Part shown: positions 32,027 to 40,638 of the stretch, piece after piece | Layout of the letters: every line of letters begins with the position of its first letter | How positions within the stretch are numbered: the stretch's first letter is position 1 | Assembly: GCA_047610385.1 (NCBI GenBank) | Contig: JBLGAC010000002.1 | Coordinates: forward strand, 62,001 to 126,000 | Length of the DNA: 64,000 nucleotides | Direction of reading: 5' to 3' | From: JBOCEF01 sp047610385 | GTDB lineage: Bacteria; Pseudomonadota; Alphaproteobacteria; Rhodobacterales; Rhodobacteraceae | Position numbers and translations under genes: made by a program | The notes under the pieces: model-generated | Database searches by the model: none | Told to the model about the DNA's origin: nothing | The model's input: the letters and a program-made list of their open reading frames with translations, nothing else

Positions 32027-33717
32027 CTGCCGCAATCGCCGATCGCCCGCGCACCCTGCTTTTGACTGCGCTTCTGGCGCTGACATTCGCGGTGCTGGTC
32101 GCCGGGCTGCTGATCCCCGGCGTGCTGGTGACCGTTGAGATGGAGAACGACGTCTTTCATCTGATGGACGCGATCGCGCGCCGTGATGCCGGACAATTGG
32201 CGCATCTGGATTTCATCACCCCGATGGGCGATCTGTCCATAGAGGTTATGGCATTCTGGCACCGCATTTTCGCCATGCCGTATGGCATGTCGATGCTGAT
32301 GGCAAACGTCACGGTGATGGCTGCCTCGTTGCCGCTGCTGATCTGGGTGGGCGCGTCGCGGGTGGGGTTTGGGGCCGGACTGGCGCTTGGGGTTTACTGC
32401 CTGGTGCTGGCGGCGGCGCTGTCGTGGCGCGTCAGCTCCACCAGCGTGACCTTTGCCATGAGCTACAATCGCTGGGCGTGGGCGCTGACAATTCCGATGA
32501 TCGTGCTGTTCGTGGCGCGGCCGCGTCGCCTTGGTTCGCGCACCGATCTGCTTGATGGCCTGCTGATCGGGCTGACCGCGGCCGCGCTGGCGTGGCTGAA
32601 GGCGTCTTACGCGGTGGCGCTGCTGCCGGTTTTCGTGCTTTGGGCCGTGCTGACCCGGCGGATGCGGGCGGCACTTCTGGCCTTTGCTGTCGGCGCGGCG
32701 GCGTTTGCGGGATTTGCGGTGGCGTTGGCGGGGGACGTGCCGACCGCCATTGCGCTCACGGATGCTTACATCCGCGATCTTATGTTCGTGGCGACATCCC
32801 CGGTGCGTCCGGCGCCCGGGGCGGCGCCGCTTCAGCTGATCGCGGCGCCGGGGCAGGCGCTTGGCTCAGTCCTGTGTCTGGTGGGCGCTGTGATCTTGCT
32901 GGCGGCGAAGCAGCGCGCCGATGCGGTGGTCTGGATCGCTGCCTTTGGTGCAGTGACCGCGATCTCGTGGCAGAACTTCGGCAACGATATGCTGGGCCAG
33001 ATGGCATTCGGCGCCGCGTTCCCTGCGCTGGCGGCGCTGGTGGTGCGAACGGCGCCTGATCTGCGGGTGGCGGGCCGTCCGGCGGCGCGGATCCTGCGCG
33101 GGTTCGCGGCGGTGATGCTGGTGCTGGGCGCGCAGCAGGCTTTGATGCTGCAACGCTCAGTGTTTGCGGGCTGGCGGGTGGATGCGGCGACGCTGCACGC
33201 GCCATTGGCCAAAATTGGCGCGCCCGATATGGCGTTTGTGGAAAGCTGGAGCGGCGTGGTTGGACAGATCGAATTGGTCCATCCTGATTTCGAAATCAAA
33301 GCCGAACTGACCGCGCGTGAGCGTGAGACCCTGACCTATCGCGGTGCGCGGGTGGTTGACGGCATGACGTTCCCGGGCTGCTCCATGAAGTCTGGCTGGG
33401 ATCAGGCGTGGCGGGACCTGAAGGCGGCCTATGACGCACGCCCCGATCTTGCGGCGCGCACGGTGCTGGCCGCCGACACGATCAACGCGGCGTGGCTGAT
33501 GTTGGGGGCGCCGCCGCAAAGGGGTGTCCAGATTTGGCATTATGGCGATATCGGCCCTGCCTTGGCCGAGGCGGACCTGCTGCTCATCGGCCAATGCGCG
33601 GTGTCGCGGCGCCACCGCAACATGATCATCGACGAGGCCGCCAAGGCCGGCCTGACCCTGCGCACTGTCCTGAGCACTGAGATGTGGGGCTTGTTTGAGA
33701 TATCCGGGCCAGACTAG
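31996..33717 (+). CDS. Large polytopic membrane protein with soluble C-terminal domain
   Basis: A 573-residue protein with roughly ten membrane spans between residues 20 and 385 (first span LLLTALLALTFAVLVAGLLI), then a soluble domain of about 180 residues. Loop residues with acidic character (EMENDVFHLMDAI) follow the first span, a layout seen in GT-C type glycosyltransferases, but the DxD/ExD motifs are not convincing. I call it an unknown membrane protein. The start is the TTG at 31996, with AGGGG 8 bp upstream; no ATG precedes the first span. It is followed by a terminator that also serves phaC. Confidence 0.7.
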   Translation: MTQVSNGAPASAAIADRPRTLLLTALLALTFAVLVAGLLIPGVLVTVEMENDVFHLMDAIARRDAGQLAHLDFITPMGDLSIEVMAFWHRIFAMPYGMSMLMANVTVMAASLPLLIWVGASRVGFGAGLALGVYCLVLAAALSWRVSSTSVTFAMSYNRWAWALTIPMIVLFVARPRRLGSRTDLLDGLLIGLTAAALAWLKASYAVALLPVFVLWAVLTRRMRAALLAFAVGAAAFAGFAVALAGDVPTAIALTDAYIRDLMFVATSPVRPAPGAAPLQLIAAPGQALGSVLCLVGAVILLAAKQRADAVVWIAAFGAVTAISWQNFGNDMLGQMAFGAAFPALAALVVRTAPDLRVAGRPAARILRGFAAVMLVLGAQQALMLQRSVFAGWRVDAATLHAPLAKIGAPDMAFVESWSGVVGQIELVHPDFEIKAELTARERETLTYRGARVVDGMTFPGCSMKSGWDQAWRDLKAAYDARPDLAARTVLAADTINAAWLMLGAPPQRGVQIWHYGDIGPALAEADLLLIGQCAVSRRHRNMIIDEAAKAGLTLRTVLSTEMWGLFEISGPD

Positions 33718-33765
33718 GCGCGGGCGCGCCGCGCTGGCCCCGGCCCTGCGGCCGCGAAACGCAAA

Positions 33766-33795
33766 CCGCCCCGCGCTTTGATCAGCGCGGGGCGG
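33766..33795. terminator. Bidirectional terminator between the membrane protein gene and phaC
   Basis: A perfect 12-bp stem CCGCCCCGCGCT/AGCGCGGGGCGG with a TTGATC loop. On the leftward strand it is followed by a short T-containing stretch (GTTTGCGTTT), so it probably ends phaC transcripts. Confidence 0.8.
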
Positions 33796-33819
33796 CGGAG
33801 CAGTCTAAGGCCGCGCGCT

Positions 33820-35631
33820 TCATTCCTTATCGAAGCGCACTTTCACATAGGCACCGGGCGCGTCGGACACGGTGCCCAGCACAGCGCCGGGGTCGCGCGC
33901 GTCGACCAACTTGCCCGACAGTTTGCTGAGCCACTGGTCCCAGTCCGGCCACCAGGATCCCTTGGCCTCGGTCGCGCCTGTCATCCAGCCGCTGAGGGTG
34001 TCTGCGCTCAGGTCGTCATTGGTCCAGTGCTGGTATTTGCCTGATGCGGGCGGGTTGACCACACCTGCGATATGGCCCGATCCGGCCAGCACATAGCGGG
34101 CCTTGGCGTTGGTGAATTTGCACGCGCCCGCATAGACCGACGCCGCCGGGGCGATGTGATCTTCCTTGGAGGCCATGTGATAGACCGGCACCTTGATGTC
34201 AGACTGGGACACACAGACCCCACCGATGGTCAGTTCACCGGTTGAGAATTGGTTGTTGTTGTAAAACGTCTCAAGGTAATAGTGGTGAACCTTGCCGGGC
34301 ATAGCAGTGCTGTCAGCGTTCCAATACAGCAGATCGAACGGGAACGGATCTTTGCCCAGATAGTAGTTGTTGACCACATAGCCCCAAATCAGGTCAGAGC
34401 TGCGCAGCATGTTGAACGCGTTCGCCATGGTTTCGGCTGGAAGATAGCCCTTTTCCATTTCCTGATCAACGATTTCAAGCGTCATCTGATCGACGAACAC
34501 CTGCAATTCGCCCGCATCCACAAAGTCAGTCAGCGCGGTGAAAAAGGTGCAGGATTTGACCCGCTTGTCGCCGGTCTTGTTCATATAGGCCAGCGAGGTC
34601 GCGGCCATCGTGCCGCCGATGCAATACGATGCAAGGTTGACCTGCTTCTGCCCGGTTTCTTCGATCGCCTTGTCGATAGCGGTGAACAGGCCCTGGCGCA
34701 TGTAGCTGTCCCAGGTCTCGTCCTTCTGTTTTTCCGACGGATTGATCCAGGAAATCAGGAACACGGTGTAGCCCTGTTCGGTCAGCCATTTGACCAGCGA
34801 CTTTTCTGGGTTCAGGTCGAGGATGTAGTATTTGTTGATCCAGGGCGGGCAGATCACCAGCGGGATCGCGTGGACCTTTTCGGTGACGGGCGCGTACTGG
34901 ATCAGCTCCATCACGTTGTTCTGATAGACGACCTTGCCCGGGGTCAGCGCCATGTTGCCCCCGACCTTGAACGCGTTCATGTCGGTCTGGCGGATCAGCA
35001 GCTTGCCTTTGCCGCGCTCCAGATCCTCAGCCATCATCTTCAGGCCGCGCACAAGGTTTTCGCCCTTTTGGTCAATCGTGGCGTTGATGACGTCGGGGTT
35101 CAGCGCGGCGAAATTGGATGGGCTGACCGCCTCAATGAACTGGCGGGTGTGGAAGGCGACCTTTTTGCGGTCGCGGTCGTCCATGTCGCCGACTTCGACG
35201 GACATGTCCTGAAGGTATTTCGACGTCAGCAGATAGCTCTGCTTCATGTAGTCGAAAATCTGGTTCTGTTCCCATTCCTCAGCCTTGAAGCGCTTGTCGC
35301 CGCGGGCGGGGGCGGCCATCGGCTCAGGCTTTTCGACCCCGAAAATCGACATGGTGGCGCGGCGCCACAGCTCCATCTGCTGGGTCCACAGGGCAAGGGT
35401 GCGCTCTGCCACCTCAGCGGGGTTGGCCATCAGGGTCTGCCGCAATTCGGCAAAGGCGGGCATGGCGTTCATCGGATCGTTGTGCTGCGGCTTTTCGCCA
35501 GACATTTTGCTGGCCATGAGCTTCATCCAGATTTCCTGGCTGCGCTCCACAACCTGGGTCATGTTTGCGGCAAATTCCTGCGCGGATTCGGCGTGCTTGG
35601 TCGCGGCTTTGTTGAGGTCGGCATCTTCCAT
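33820..35631 (-). CDS. phaC: Class I poly(3-hydroxyalkanoate) synthase
   Basis: Polymerises 3-hydroxyacyl-CoA, mainly 3-hydroxybutyryl-CoA, into PHA storage granules. The 603-residue length fits class I. Residues 1-200 are the variable N-domain and the rest the alpha/beta-hydrolase catalytic domain: nucleophile C337 in ASYCIGGT (the lipase-like box reads SxCxG), with catalytic Asp in the SKEDHIAP segment and His in GSGHIAGVVNPP. The ATG at 35631 follows a strong GGAGGAGA. GCAG/CTGC boxes resembling PhaR sites lie upstream (35782-35818). phaP and phaR, usual downstream neighbours, are absent here. Confidence 0.95.
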   Translation of the reverse strand: MEDADLNKAATKHAESAQEFAANMTQVVERSQEIWMKLMASKMSGEKPQHNDPMNAMPAFAELRQTLMANPAEVAERTLALWTQQMELWRRATMSIFGVEKPEPMAAPARGDKRFKAEEWEQNQIFDYMKQSYLLTSKYLQDMSVEVGDMDDRDRKKVAFHTRQFIEAVSPSNFAALNPDVINATIDQKGENLVRGLKMMAEDLERGKGKLLIRQTDMNAFKVGGNMALTPGKVVYQNNVMELIQYAPVTEKVHAIPLVICPPWINKYYILDLNPEKSLVKWLTEQGYTVFLISWINPSEKQKDETWDSYMRQGLFTAIDKAIEETGQKQVNLASYCIGGTMAATSLAYMNKTGDKRVKSCTFFTALTDFVDAGELQVFVDQMTLEIVDQEMEKGYLPAETMANAFNMLRSSDLIWGYVVNNYYLGKDPFPFDLLYWNADSTAMPGKVHHYYLETFYNNNQFSTGELTIGGVCVSQSDIKVPVYHMASKEDHIAPAASVYAGACKFTNAKARYVLAGSGHIAGVVNPPASGKYQHWTNDDLSADTLSGWMTGATEAKGSWWPDWDQWLSKLSGKLVDARDPGAVLGTVSDAPGAYVKVRFDKE

Positions 35632-35781
35632 GACGGGTCTCCTCCGGTTGTCTGGTGCGGCCCGTTTCTGTTGAACGGATCCACGGCAGGGTTGGTGCTG
35701 GCGCTGCGCTTGCCTTGCCGGTATGGTCCCCGCCATCATGACGAAAAATGCATCGGCACACAAACGGGTTTGGCAGTCACG

Positions 35782-35818
35782 TTGCAGCTTATGTTGCAGC
35801 GCAGCGCGTATGCTGCAA
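35782..35818. promoter_or_regulatory. Candidate PhaR-type binding cluster upstream of phaC
   Basis: TTGCAGC (35782-35788), TTGCAGC (35794-35800) and the inverted GCTGCAA (35812-35818) lie between phaC and the divergent lipoprotein gene. PhaR of Paracoccus and Rhodobacter is known to bind TGC-rich CTGC/GCAG repeats near phaC and phaP. The spacing here (12 bp direct, then inverted) fits a multi-site operator; binding is inferred. Confidence 0.5.
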
Positions 35819-35824
35819 TGCGGC

Positions 35825-36127
35825 ATGACGCCCCTTCGGGTTGCATTGCTTGCCGTTCTGCCGCTGGCAGGTTGCGGGGCTGGGGGGGCAGTGTCCGGCG
35901 GTTATGACCTGCCTGTGACGGCGGATGCCCCTTCGGGCGACTGGCCGCGCCTTGCTGACGTGACCTTCCCCACCGTTGCGCCTGACCCCGCGACCGGTGC
36001 CGCCGTGATCGCATCGCTGTCGATTGCCGCCGCAACATCTGCCGCCCGCGCAGACGCCTTGACGGCCCCGGTCATGACCGAGGCCGAGGCCAACAGGCTG
36101 CGCACCGCGGGGCGGCGCAGCCGGTAG
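35825..36127 (+). CDS. Small lipoprotein, divergent from phaC
   Basis: A 100-residue product beginning MTPLRVALLAVLPLAGCGAG, a lipoprotein signal with lipobox LAGC. The mature part is short, Ala-rich and contains a Pro-rich segment followed by a helix (MTEAEANRLRTAGRRSR). Such small lipoproteins are common next to core genes in Rhodobacterales; no function is known. The ATG at 35825 is favoured because the signal peptide starts exactly there; the longer upstream frame runs through the phaC promoter. GC-rich codon use shows a resident gene. Confidence 0.7.
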   Translation: MTPLRVALLAVLPLAGCGAGGAVSGGYDLPVTADAPSGDWPRLADVTFPTVAPDPATGAAVIASLSIAAATSAARADALTAPVMTEAEANRLRTAGRRSR

Positions 36128-36252
36128 AATCGCCCTGCAGCCCGGAATTTCCGGACAGATGGCCGCGACAAGGACGGAAATCCGCCCTTAAAGCGCCCTG
36201 TCCTCAGGCGCGAATGACGCTATAACCGCGCAAAATCGACAGCGAGCCCGTC

Positions 36253-37533
36253 ATGAACAGCATCAGCCCCAATGTGGGTCACAATTCCCAACCCGAAGAA
36301 TTCTACCGCATCAAGCGGCTGCCCCCATACGTGTTCGCCGAGGTGAACCGCATGAAGGCCGAATACCGCGCTGAGGGCGTGGACATCATCGATTTCGGCA
36401 TGGGAAACCCTGACGAAAACACGCCCAAGCACATCGTCGATAAGCTGATTGAAACGGTGCAAAAGCCGCGCACTCACCGCTACTCCACGTCGCGCGGCAT
36501 TTCCGGGCTGCGCCGCGCGCAGGCCGGGTATTATCAGCGCCGCTTTGGCGTGACCCTGGACCCTGAGAGCGAGATCGTGGCGACCCTTGGCTCCAAGGAA
36601 GGGCTGGCGAACCTTGCCATGGCGATCACCGCGCCGGGCGACGTGATGCTGACCCCGAACCCCAGTTATCCGATCCACCCCTACGGGTTCATGATTGCCG
36701 GGGGGGCGCTGCGCCACATCCCCGCGCTGCACAACGGGCGCTTCGACCCTGAGGCGTATTTGCGTGAGATCGACCGCGCGGTGCATCATTCGGTTCCCAG
36801 GCCCACGGCGCTGGTGGTGAACTTTCCGTCGAACCCGACGGCGCAGGTCTGCGATCTGGATTTCTACACCGACCTCGTGGCGATGGCGAAAAAGCACGGC
36901 ATCTGGCTGCTGTCGGATCTGGCCTATGCCGAGATTTATTTTGACGGCAATCCGCCCCCGTCAATCTTGCAGGTGCCGGGGGCCAAGGACATCGCGGTGG
37001 AGTTCACGTCGATGTCCAAGACCTATTCCATGCCCGGCTGGCGCATGGGCTTTGCGGTCGGCAACAAGCGGCTGATCGCGGCGCTGACGCGGATCAAGTC
37101 TTACCTAGATTACGGTGCCTTCACGCCGATTCAGGTGGCTGCGGCGACCGCGCTGAACGGCCCGCAAGATTGCGTTGGTGAAATTCGGGAGCTTTATAAA
37201 TCGCGCCGCGACGTGATGATCGACGCGATGTCGCGCGCGGGGTGGGATATTCCTGCGCCGCCCGCGACGATGTTCGCCTGGGCGCCGGTGCCCGCTGCGT
37301 TTGCGGAACTCGGTTCAATGGCGTTCTCCAAGATCTTGCTGCGCGAGGCCCATGTGGCGGTGGCCCCCGGCGTCGGGTTCGGCGAATATGGCGAAGGGTT
37401 CGTGCGTCTGGGCTTGGTGGAGAACGAACAGCGCATCCGTCAGGCGGCGCGCGGTGTGAAAAAGGTGCTGGCGAATGCGGGCGCCATCGTGTCCGCTGAA
37501 CGCGAAGCCATGGCGAAAGGCGAAGCGCAATGA
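36253..37533 (+). CDS. PLP-dependent aminotransferase (alanine/LL-DAP aminotransferase type)
   Basis: A 426-residue fold-type I aminotransferase. The PLP-Lys motif is SMSKTYSMPGWRMGFAVGN (Lys about residue 258) with upstream NFPSNPTAQV and DLAYAEIYFDG, both part of the cofactor pocket. The sequence groups with the AlaA/AlaC and LL-diaminopimelate aminotransferase-like enzymes, and the neighbouring hom suggests a role in amino acid supply such as alanine or aspartate metabolism. Exact substrate cannot be fixed by eye. rraB overlaps the 3' end by 4 bp. Confidence 0.9.
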   Translation: MNSISPNVGHNSQPEEFYRIKRLPPYVFAEVNRMKAEYRAEGVDIIDFGMGNPDENTPKHIVDKLIETVQKPRTHRYSTSRGISGLRRAQAGYYQRRFGVTLDPESEIVATLGSKEGLANLAMAITAPGDVMLTPNPSYPIHPYGFMIAGGALRHIPALHNGRFDPEAYLREIDRAVHHSVPRPTALVVNFPSNPTAQVCDLDFYTDLVAMAKKHGIWLLSDLAYAEIYFDGNPPPSILQVPGAKDIAVEFTSMSKTYSMPGWRMGFAVGNKRLIAALTRIKSYLDYGAFTPIQVAAATALNGPQDCVGEIRELYKSRRDVMIDAMSRAGWDIPAPPATMFAWAPVPAAFAELGSMAFSKILLREAHVAVAPGVGFGEYGEGFVRLGLVENEQRIRQAARGVKKVLANAGAIVSAEREAMAKGEAQ

Positions 37534-37904
37534 CCAGAGAACATTTCCACGACGAGGGCGAAGCCTGGGATTATGACCAGCAGCGCGAGGACACCGATTG
37601 GATGTTCCGCGATCTGAAGGGCAAGAAACTGGCCCAGCCCGGCCAAGCCATCGATCTCGACATCCAGTTCATCCCCGTCACGTCCGGTGCCAGCGCTGAC
37701 CGCTTTGTCGACGCCCTGCGCCGGTCGGGCTTTGAGGCCGCGTCCTGGCGCGAAGATGGCGAGGATCTTGTTGAGGCGACTGCGAAAAAGGCCGAATTCT
37801 CGATCAGTTCGATCTGGGGGCATGAAAAGCGCGCCACCGAGATCGCCGTGAAACATGGCTTTGCCCCCGATGGCTGGGGCTTTTCCGACGAAGATGATCG
37901 CTGA
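37530..37904 (+). CDS. RraB-like ribonuclease E inhibitor protein
   Basis: A 124-residue acidic protein matching the regulator of ribonuclease E activity B family (PF06877): short charged N-terminus (MTREHFHDEGEAWDYD), then a ferredoxin-like alpha/beta fold with QFIPVTSGASADRFVDALRRSGFEA and a closing WGFSDEDD. In E. coli RraB binds RNase E and adjusts mRNA decay; whether this copy does so is inferred. It is coupled to the aminotransferase by an ATGA overlap. The family is sometimes called DUF695-like in old annotation. Confidence 0.8.
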   Translation: MTREHFHDEGEAWDYDQQREDTDWMFRDLKGKKLAQPGQAIDLDIQFIPVTSGASADRFVDALRRSGFEAASWREDGEDLVEATAKKAEFSISSIWGHEKRATEIAVKHGFAPDGWGFSDEDDR

Positions 37905-37909
37905 ATGCA

Positions 37910-37966
37910 GGCGGCGTTTCGGCGCCGCCCGTATGCCCACCGATTTGACGCCCCCGCTTTGGGGCG
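37910..37966. repeat. Two GC hairpins between rraB and hom
   Basis: GGCGGCG/CGCCGCC around TTTCGG (37910-37929) and CGCCCC/GGGGCG around CGCTTT (37949-37966). They may partly end the aminotransferase-rraB transcript before hom. Confidence 0.4.
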
Positions 37967-38018
37967 CCATCAGACGCCGACGCCCGCACCGTGATTGCCA
38001 ACCGAAGGACCACGATTC

Positions 38019-39317
38019 ATGACCGACCAGCAGCGCCCGCCCCTCCGCCTCGGCATCGCGGGCCTCGGCACCGTCGGCGGCGGCGTCGTCGCCATCGTGC
38101 AGCAACATGGCGCGCTTTTGGCCGCCCGCGCAGGGCGCCGGATCGAAATCACCGCCATCACCGCGCGCAACCGGTCGCGCGACCGCGGCGTGGATCTGTC
38201 ATCCTATGCGTGGGAGGACGATCCCGTCGCACTGGCGCGCCGCGATGACGTGGACGTGCTGATCGAAGTGATGGGCGGCGAGGACGGCCCCGCCAAAGCC
38301 GCCGTGGAAGCCGCAATCGCGGGCGGCAAGCATGTGGTCACCGCCAACAAGGCGATGATGGCGATCCACGGCCAGTCCATGGCTGAGGGCGCCGAAGCCG
38401 CAGGCGTTGCGCTGCGCTATGAGGCCGGCGTCGCGGGCGGCATCCCGATCGTCAAGGCGCTGGGCGAGGGGTTGGCGGCCAACATCATCAACCGCGTCAT
38501 GGGCGTGATGAACGGCACCTGCAATTATATCCTGACGCAGATGGAGAAGACCGGCGCTGACTATGCCGACGTGCTGGAGGACGCCAAGCGCCTGGGCTAC
38601 GCCGAGGCCGATCCCAGCTTTGACGTTGGCGGCATCGATGCGGCGCACAAGCTGGCGCTGCTGGCATCCTTGGGCTTCGGCACCAAGGTCGATTTCCAAG
38701 GTGTGGTGATCGAGGGGATTGAGCGCATCACGCTGGCCGACATCCGCCACGCCGCCGATATGGGGTTCCGGATCAAGCTGCTGGGCGTCGCGCAGATGAC
38801 CGATATGGGGCTGGAGCAGCGCATGCAGCCCTGCCTCGTGCCCGCGCACACGCCGATCGGGCAGCTTGATGGCGTTATGAACGCTGTGGTCATTGAAGGC
38901 GATCAGGTCGGCCAGATCTTTTTGCAAGGCCCCGGCGCCGGGGCCGGACCGACCGCGAGCGCCATCATGGCGGACGTGATTGACATCGCGCGCGGGCTGA
39001 CCGGCCCCGCCATGGGCCTGCCCGCCGCGCAGCTTGTCGCCGCGCCGCGGGCTGGCGATGCCAGTTCCGCGGAATTCTATCTGCGGTTGCTGCTGAAAGA
39101 CGCGCCCGGAGTGCTTGCCAAGGTCGCCTCGGCGCTGGGGGAGGAGGGCGTGTCCATCCGCCAGATGCGCCAATACGACCATGACGGCGAAGCAGCCCCC
39201 CTGCTGATCGTGACCCACAGTGCCACCAGATCGGCCATTGACGGGGCGATGGGGCGGATCGGTGCCATGGAATACAGCCTTGAGGCCCCGGTGGCCCTGC
39301 GCATCGAACACGTCTGA
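38019..39317 (+). CDS. hom: Homoserine dehydrogenase
   Basis: Reduces aspartate semialdehyde to homoserine at the branch to threonine and methionine. The 432-residue protein has the NAD(P)-binding GIAGLGTVGGGV at the N-terminus, the catalytic region EADPSFDVGGIDAAHKLALLASLGFG and a C-terminal ACT domain (LLLKDAPGVLAKVASALGEEGVSI), which implies feedback control by threonine. The ATG at 38019 is where similarity begins; an upstream ATG at 37995 lies in the hairpin-rich leader. glpX lies 262 bp downstream. Confidence 0.95.
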   Translation: MTDQQRPPLRLGIAGLGTVGGGVVAIVQQHGALLAARAGRRIEITAITARNRSRDRGVDLSSYAWEDDPVALARRDDVDVLIEVMGGEDGPAKAAVEAAIAGGKHVVTANKAMMAIHGQSMAEGAEAAGVALRYEAGVAGGIPIVKALGEGLAANIINRVMGVMNGTCNYILTQMEKTGADYADVLEDAKRLGYAEADPSFDVGGIDAAHKLALLASLGFGTKVDFQGVVIEGIERITLADIRHAADMGFRIKLLGVAQMTDMGLEQRMQPCLVPAHTPIGQLDGVMNAVVIEGDQVGQIFLQGPGAGAGPTASAIMADVIDIARGLTGPAMGLPAAQLVAAPRAGDASSAEFYLRLLLKDAPGVLAKVASALGEEGVSIRQMRQYDHDGEAAPLLIVTHSATRSAIDGAMGRIGAMEYSLEAPVALRIEHV

Positions 39318-39579
39318 CCGCGGCGTCAAAGGCGACCGGGGCCGCGCGCCGCCTGGCCCACGTGCCCGGCCGTGGCGCCCGCGCGGCGCTGCAGGCGTGG
39401 CGTGGGCGGCAAAGGGGGCGCGCCCCTGCGCCGCGCGCCACATGCCGGGGTTTCGCTTGCCGCCCCATATGCCTGCCCGATAGAACCAAGGCGACGCTTC
39501 AGGCCGGGATCCGCCCGCGCCGCATTCGATTTGATCCCTCCCGCGCGCCGCAGCGCGGGCCCCGTCCGGAGGACCTTTC
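39318..39579. repeat. GC-rich intergenic region between hom and glpX
   Basis: No gene is supported. The region holds G/C palindromes, among them GGGGCGCGCCCC at 39415-39426 and a nearby GCGCCGCGCGCC run, and ends with GGAGGACC before glpX. The high GC and self-complementarity suggest RNA structure but nothing identifiable. Confidence 0.45.
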
Positions 39580-40548
39580 ATGGCCGAAACCAGCAATCCC
39601 ATCTATTCCGACCGCATGCTCTCGCTCGGGCTCGCCCGCGTGTCAGAGGCCGCGGCCATTGCATCGGCCAGGATGATCGGCCGCGGCGACGAGAAGGCCG
39701 CCGACCAGGCCGCCGTCAACGCAATGCGTGAGCAGCTCAATATGCTCGACATCCGCGGCGTCGTGGTGATTGGCGAGGGTGAGCGCGACGAAGCCCCCAT
39801 GCTGTTCATTGGCGAAGAGGTCGGCACCGGCAACGGCCCCGAAGTGGACATTGCGCTGGACCCGCTGGAAGGCACCACGCTGACCGCCAAGGACATGCCC
39901 AACGCGCTGACGGTGATTTCGATGGGCCCGCGCGGGTCGATGCTGCACGCGCCGGACGTCTATATGGACAAGCTGGCGATCGGTCCGGGCTTTGCGATGG
40001 GCGTCGTGACCCTGGCCATGTCGCCTGAGGAGCGGATCCGCGCGCTGGCCAAAGCCAAGGGCGTCGATCCCTCAGCCATCACCTGCTGCATCCTTGAGCG
40101 TCCGCGCCACGAAGACATGATCCGCGAAGTGCGTGCGACTGGTGCCGCGATCCGTCTGATCACCGATGGCGACGTCGCAGGCGTGATCCATTGCGCTGAG
40201 CCGCAGACCGGCATCGACATCTATATGGGATCGGGCGGGGCGCCTGAGGGGGTTCTGGCCGCCTCAGCGCTGAAATGCATGGGTGGGCAGTTCTATGGTC
40301 GGCTGTTGTTCCGCAATGATGACGAACGCGCGCGGGCAACCCGCGCCGGGATCGTTGATTTTGACCGCATCTATGCGCTTGATGATCTGGTGACCCAAGA
40401 CGTGATCTTTGCCGCCACCGGCGTCACCGATGGGTCGATCGTGCGCGGCGCCCGCCGTGACGGCGATTACCTTGAGACGGAGACGATTCTGATGCGGTCG
40501 AAGACCGGGTCAGTGCGGCGTCTGCTGTATCGCCAGAACAACATGTGA
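39580..40548 (+). CDS. glpX: Class II fructose-1,6-bisphosphatase
   Basis: Gluconeogenic and Calvin-cycle phosphatase removing the 1-phosphate of fructose-1,6-bisphosphate. The 322-residue protein has the class II motifs: VVIGEGERDEAPMLFIGEEVG, VDIALDPLEGTTLTAKDMPNAL (the metal-binding DPxEGT) and GGAPEGVLAASALKCMGG. The order hom-glpX is common in alphaproteobacteria. A strong intrinsic terminator follows 22 bp after the stop. Confidence 0.96.
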   Translation: MAETSNPIYSDRMLSLGLARVSEAAAIASARMIGRGDEKAADQAAVNAMREQLNMLDIRGVVVIGEGERDEAPMLFIGEEVGTGNGPEVDIALDPLEGTTLTAKDMPNALTVISMGPRGSMLHAPDVYMDKLAIGPGFAMGVVTLAMSPEERIRALAKAKGVDPSAITCCILERPRHEDMIREVRATGAAIRLITDGDVAGVIHCAEPQTGIDIYMGSGGAPEGVLAASALKCMGGQFYGRLLFRNDDERARATRAGIVDFDRIYALDDLVTQDVIFAATGVTDGSIVRGARRDGDYLETETILMRSKTGSVRRLLYRQNNM

Positions 40549-40570
40549 TCTGCGCGCTCAGGTGAATTGG

Positions 40571-40604
40571 AAAGCCCCGCGCCGGGAACGGCGTGGGGCT
40601 TTTT
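40571..40604 (+). terminator. Rho-independent terminator after glpX
   Basis: AAAGCCCCGCGCC pairs with GGCGTGGGGCTTT over a GGGAAC loop (one G-T pair), followed by TTTTT. It closes the hom-glpX unit and borders the AT-rich HEPN-like gene. Confidence 0.9.
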
Positions 40605-40638
40605 CGTGCTATTCTGCATAAAAAAACAGGAGGGGAAA

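Noticed and set aside
34249..35907. 552-codon forward frame antisense to phaC
   Set aside because: phaC has full motif support and a strong ribosome binding site; the antisense frame shows only shadow features.
38199..39602. 467-codon reverse frame over hom
   Set aside because: Antisense to homoserine dehydrogenase with its ACT domain; no independent evidence.
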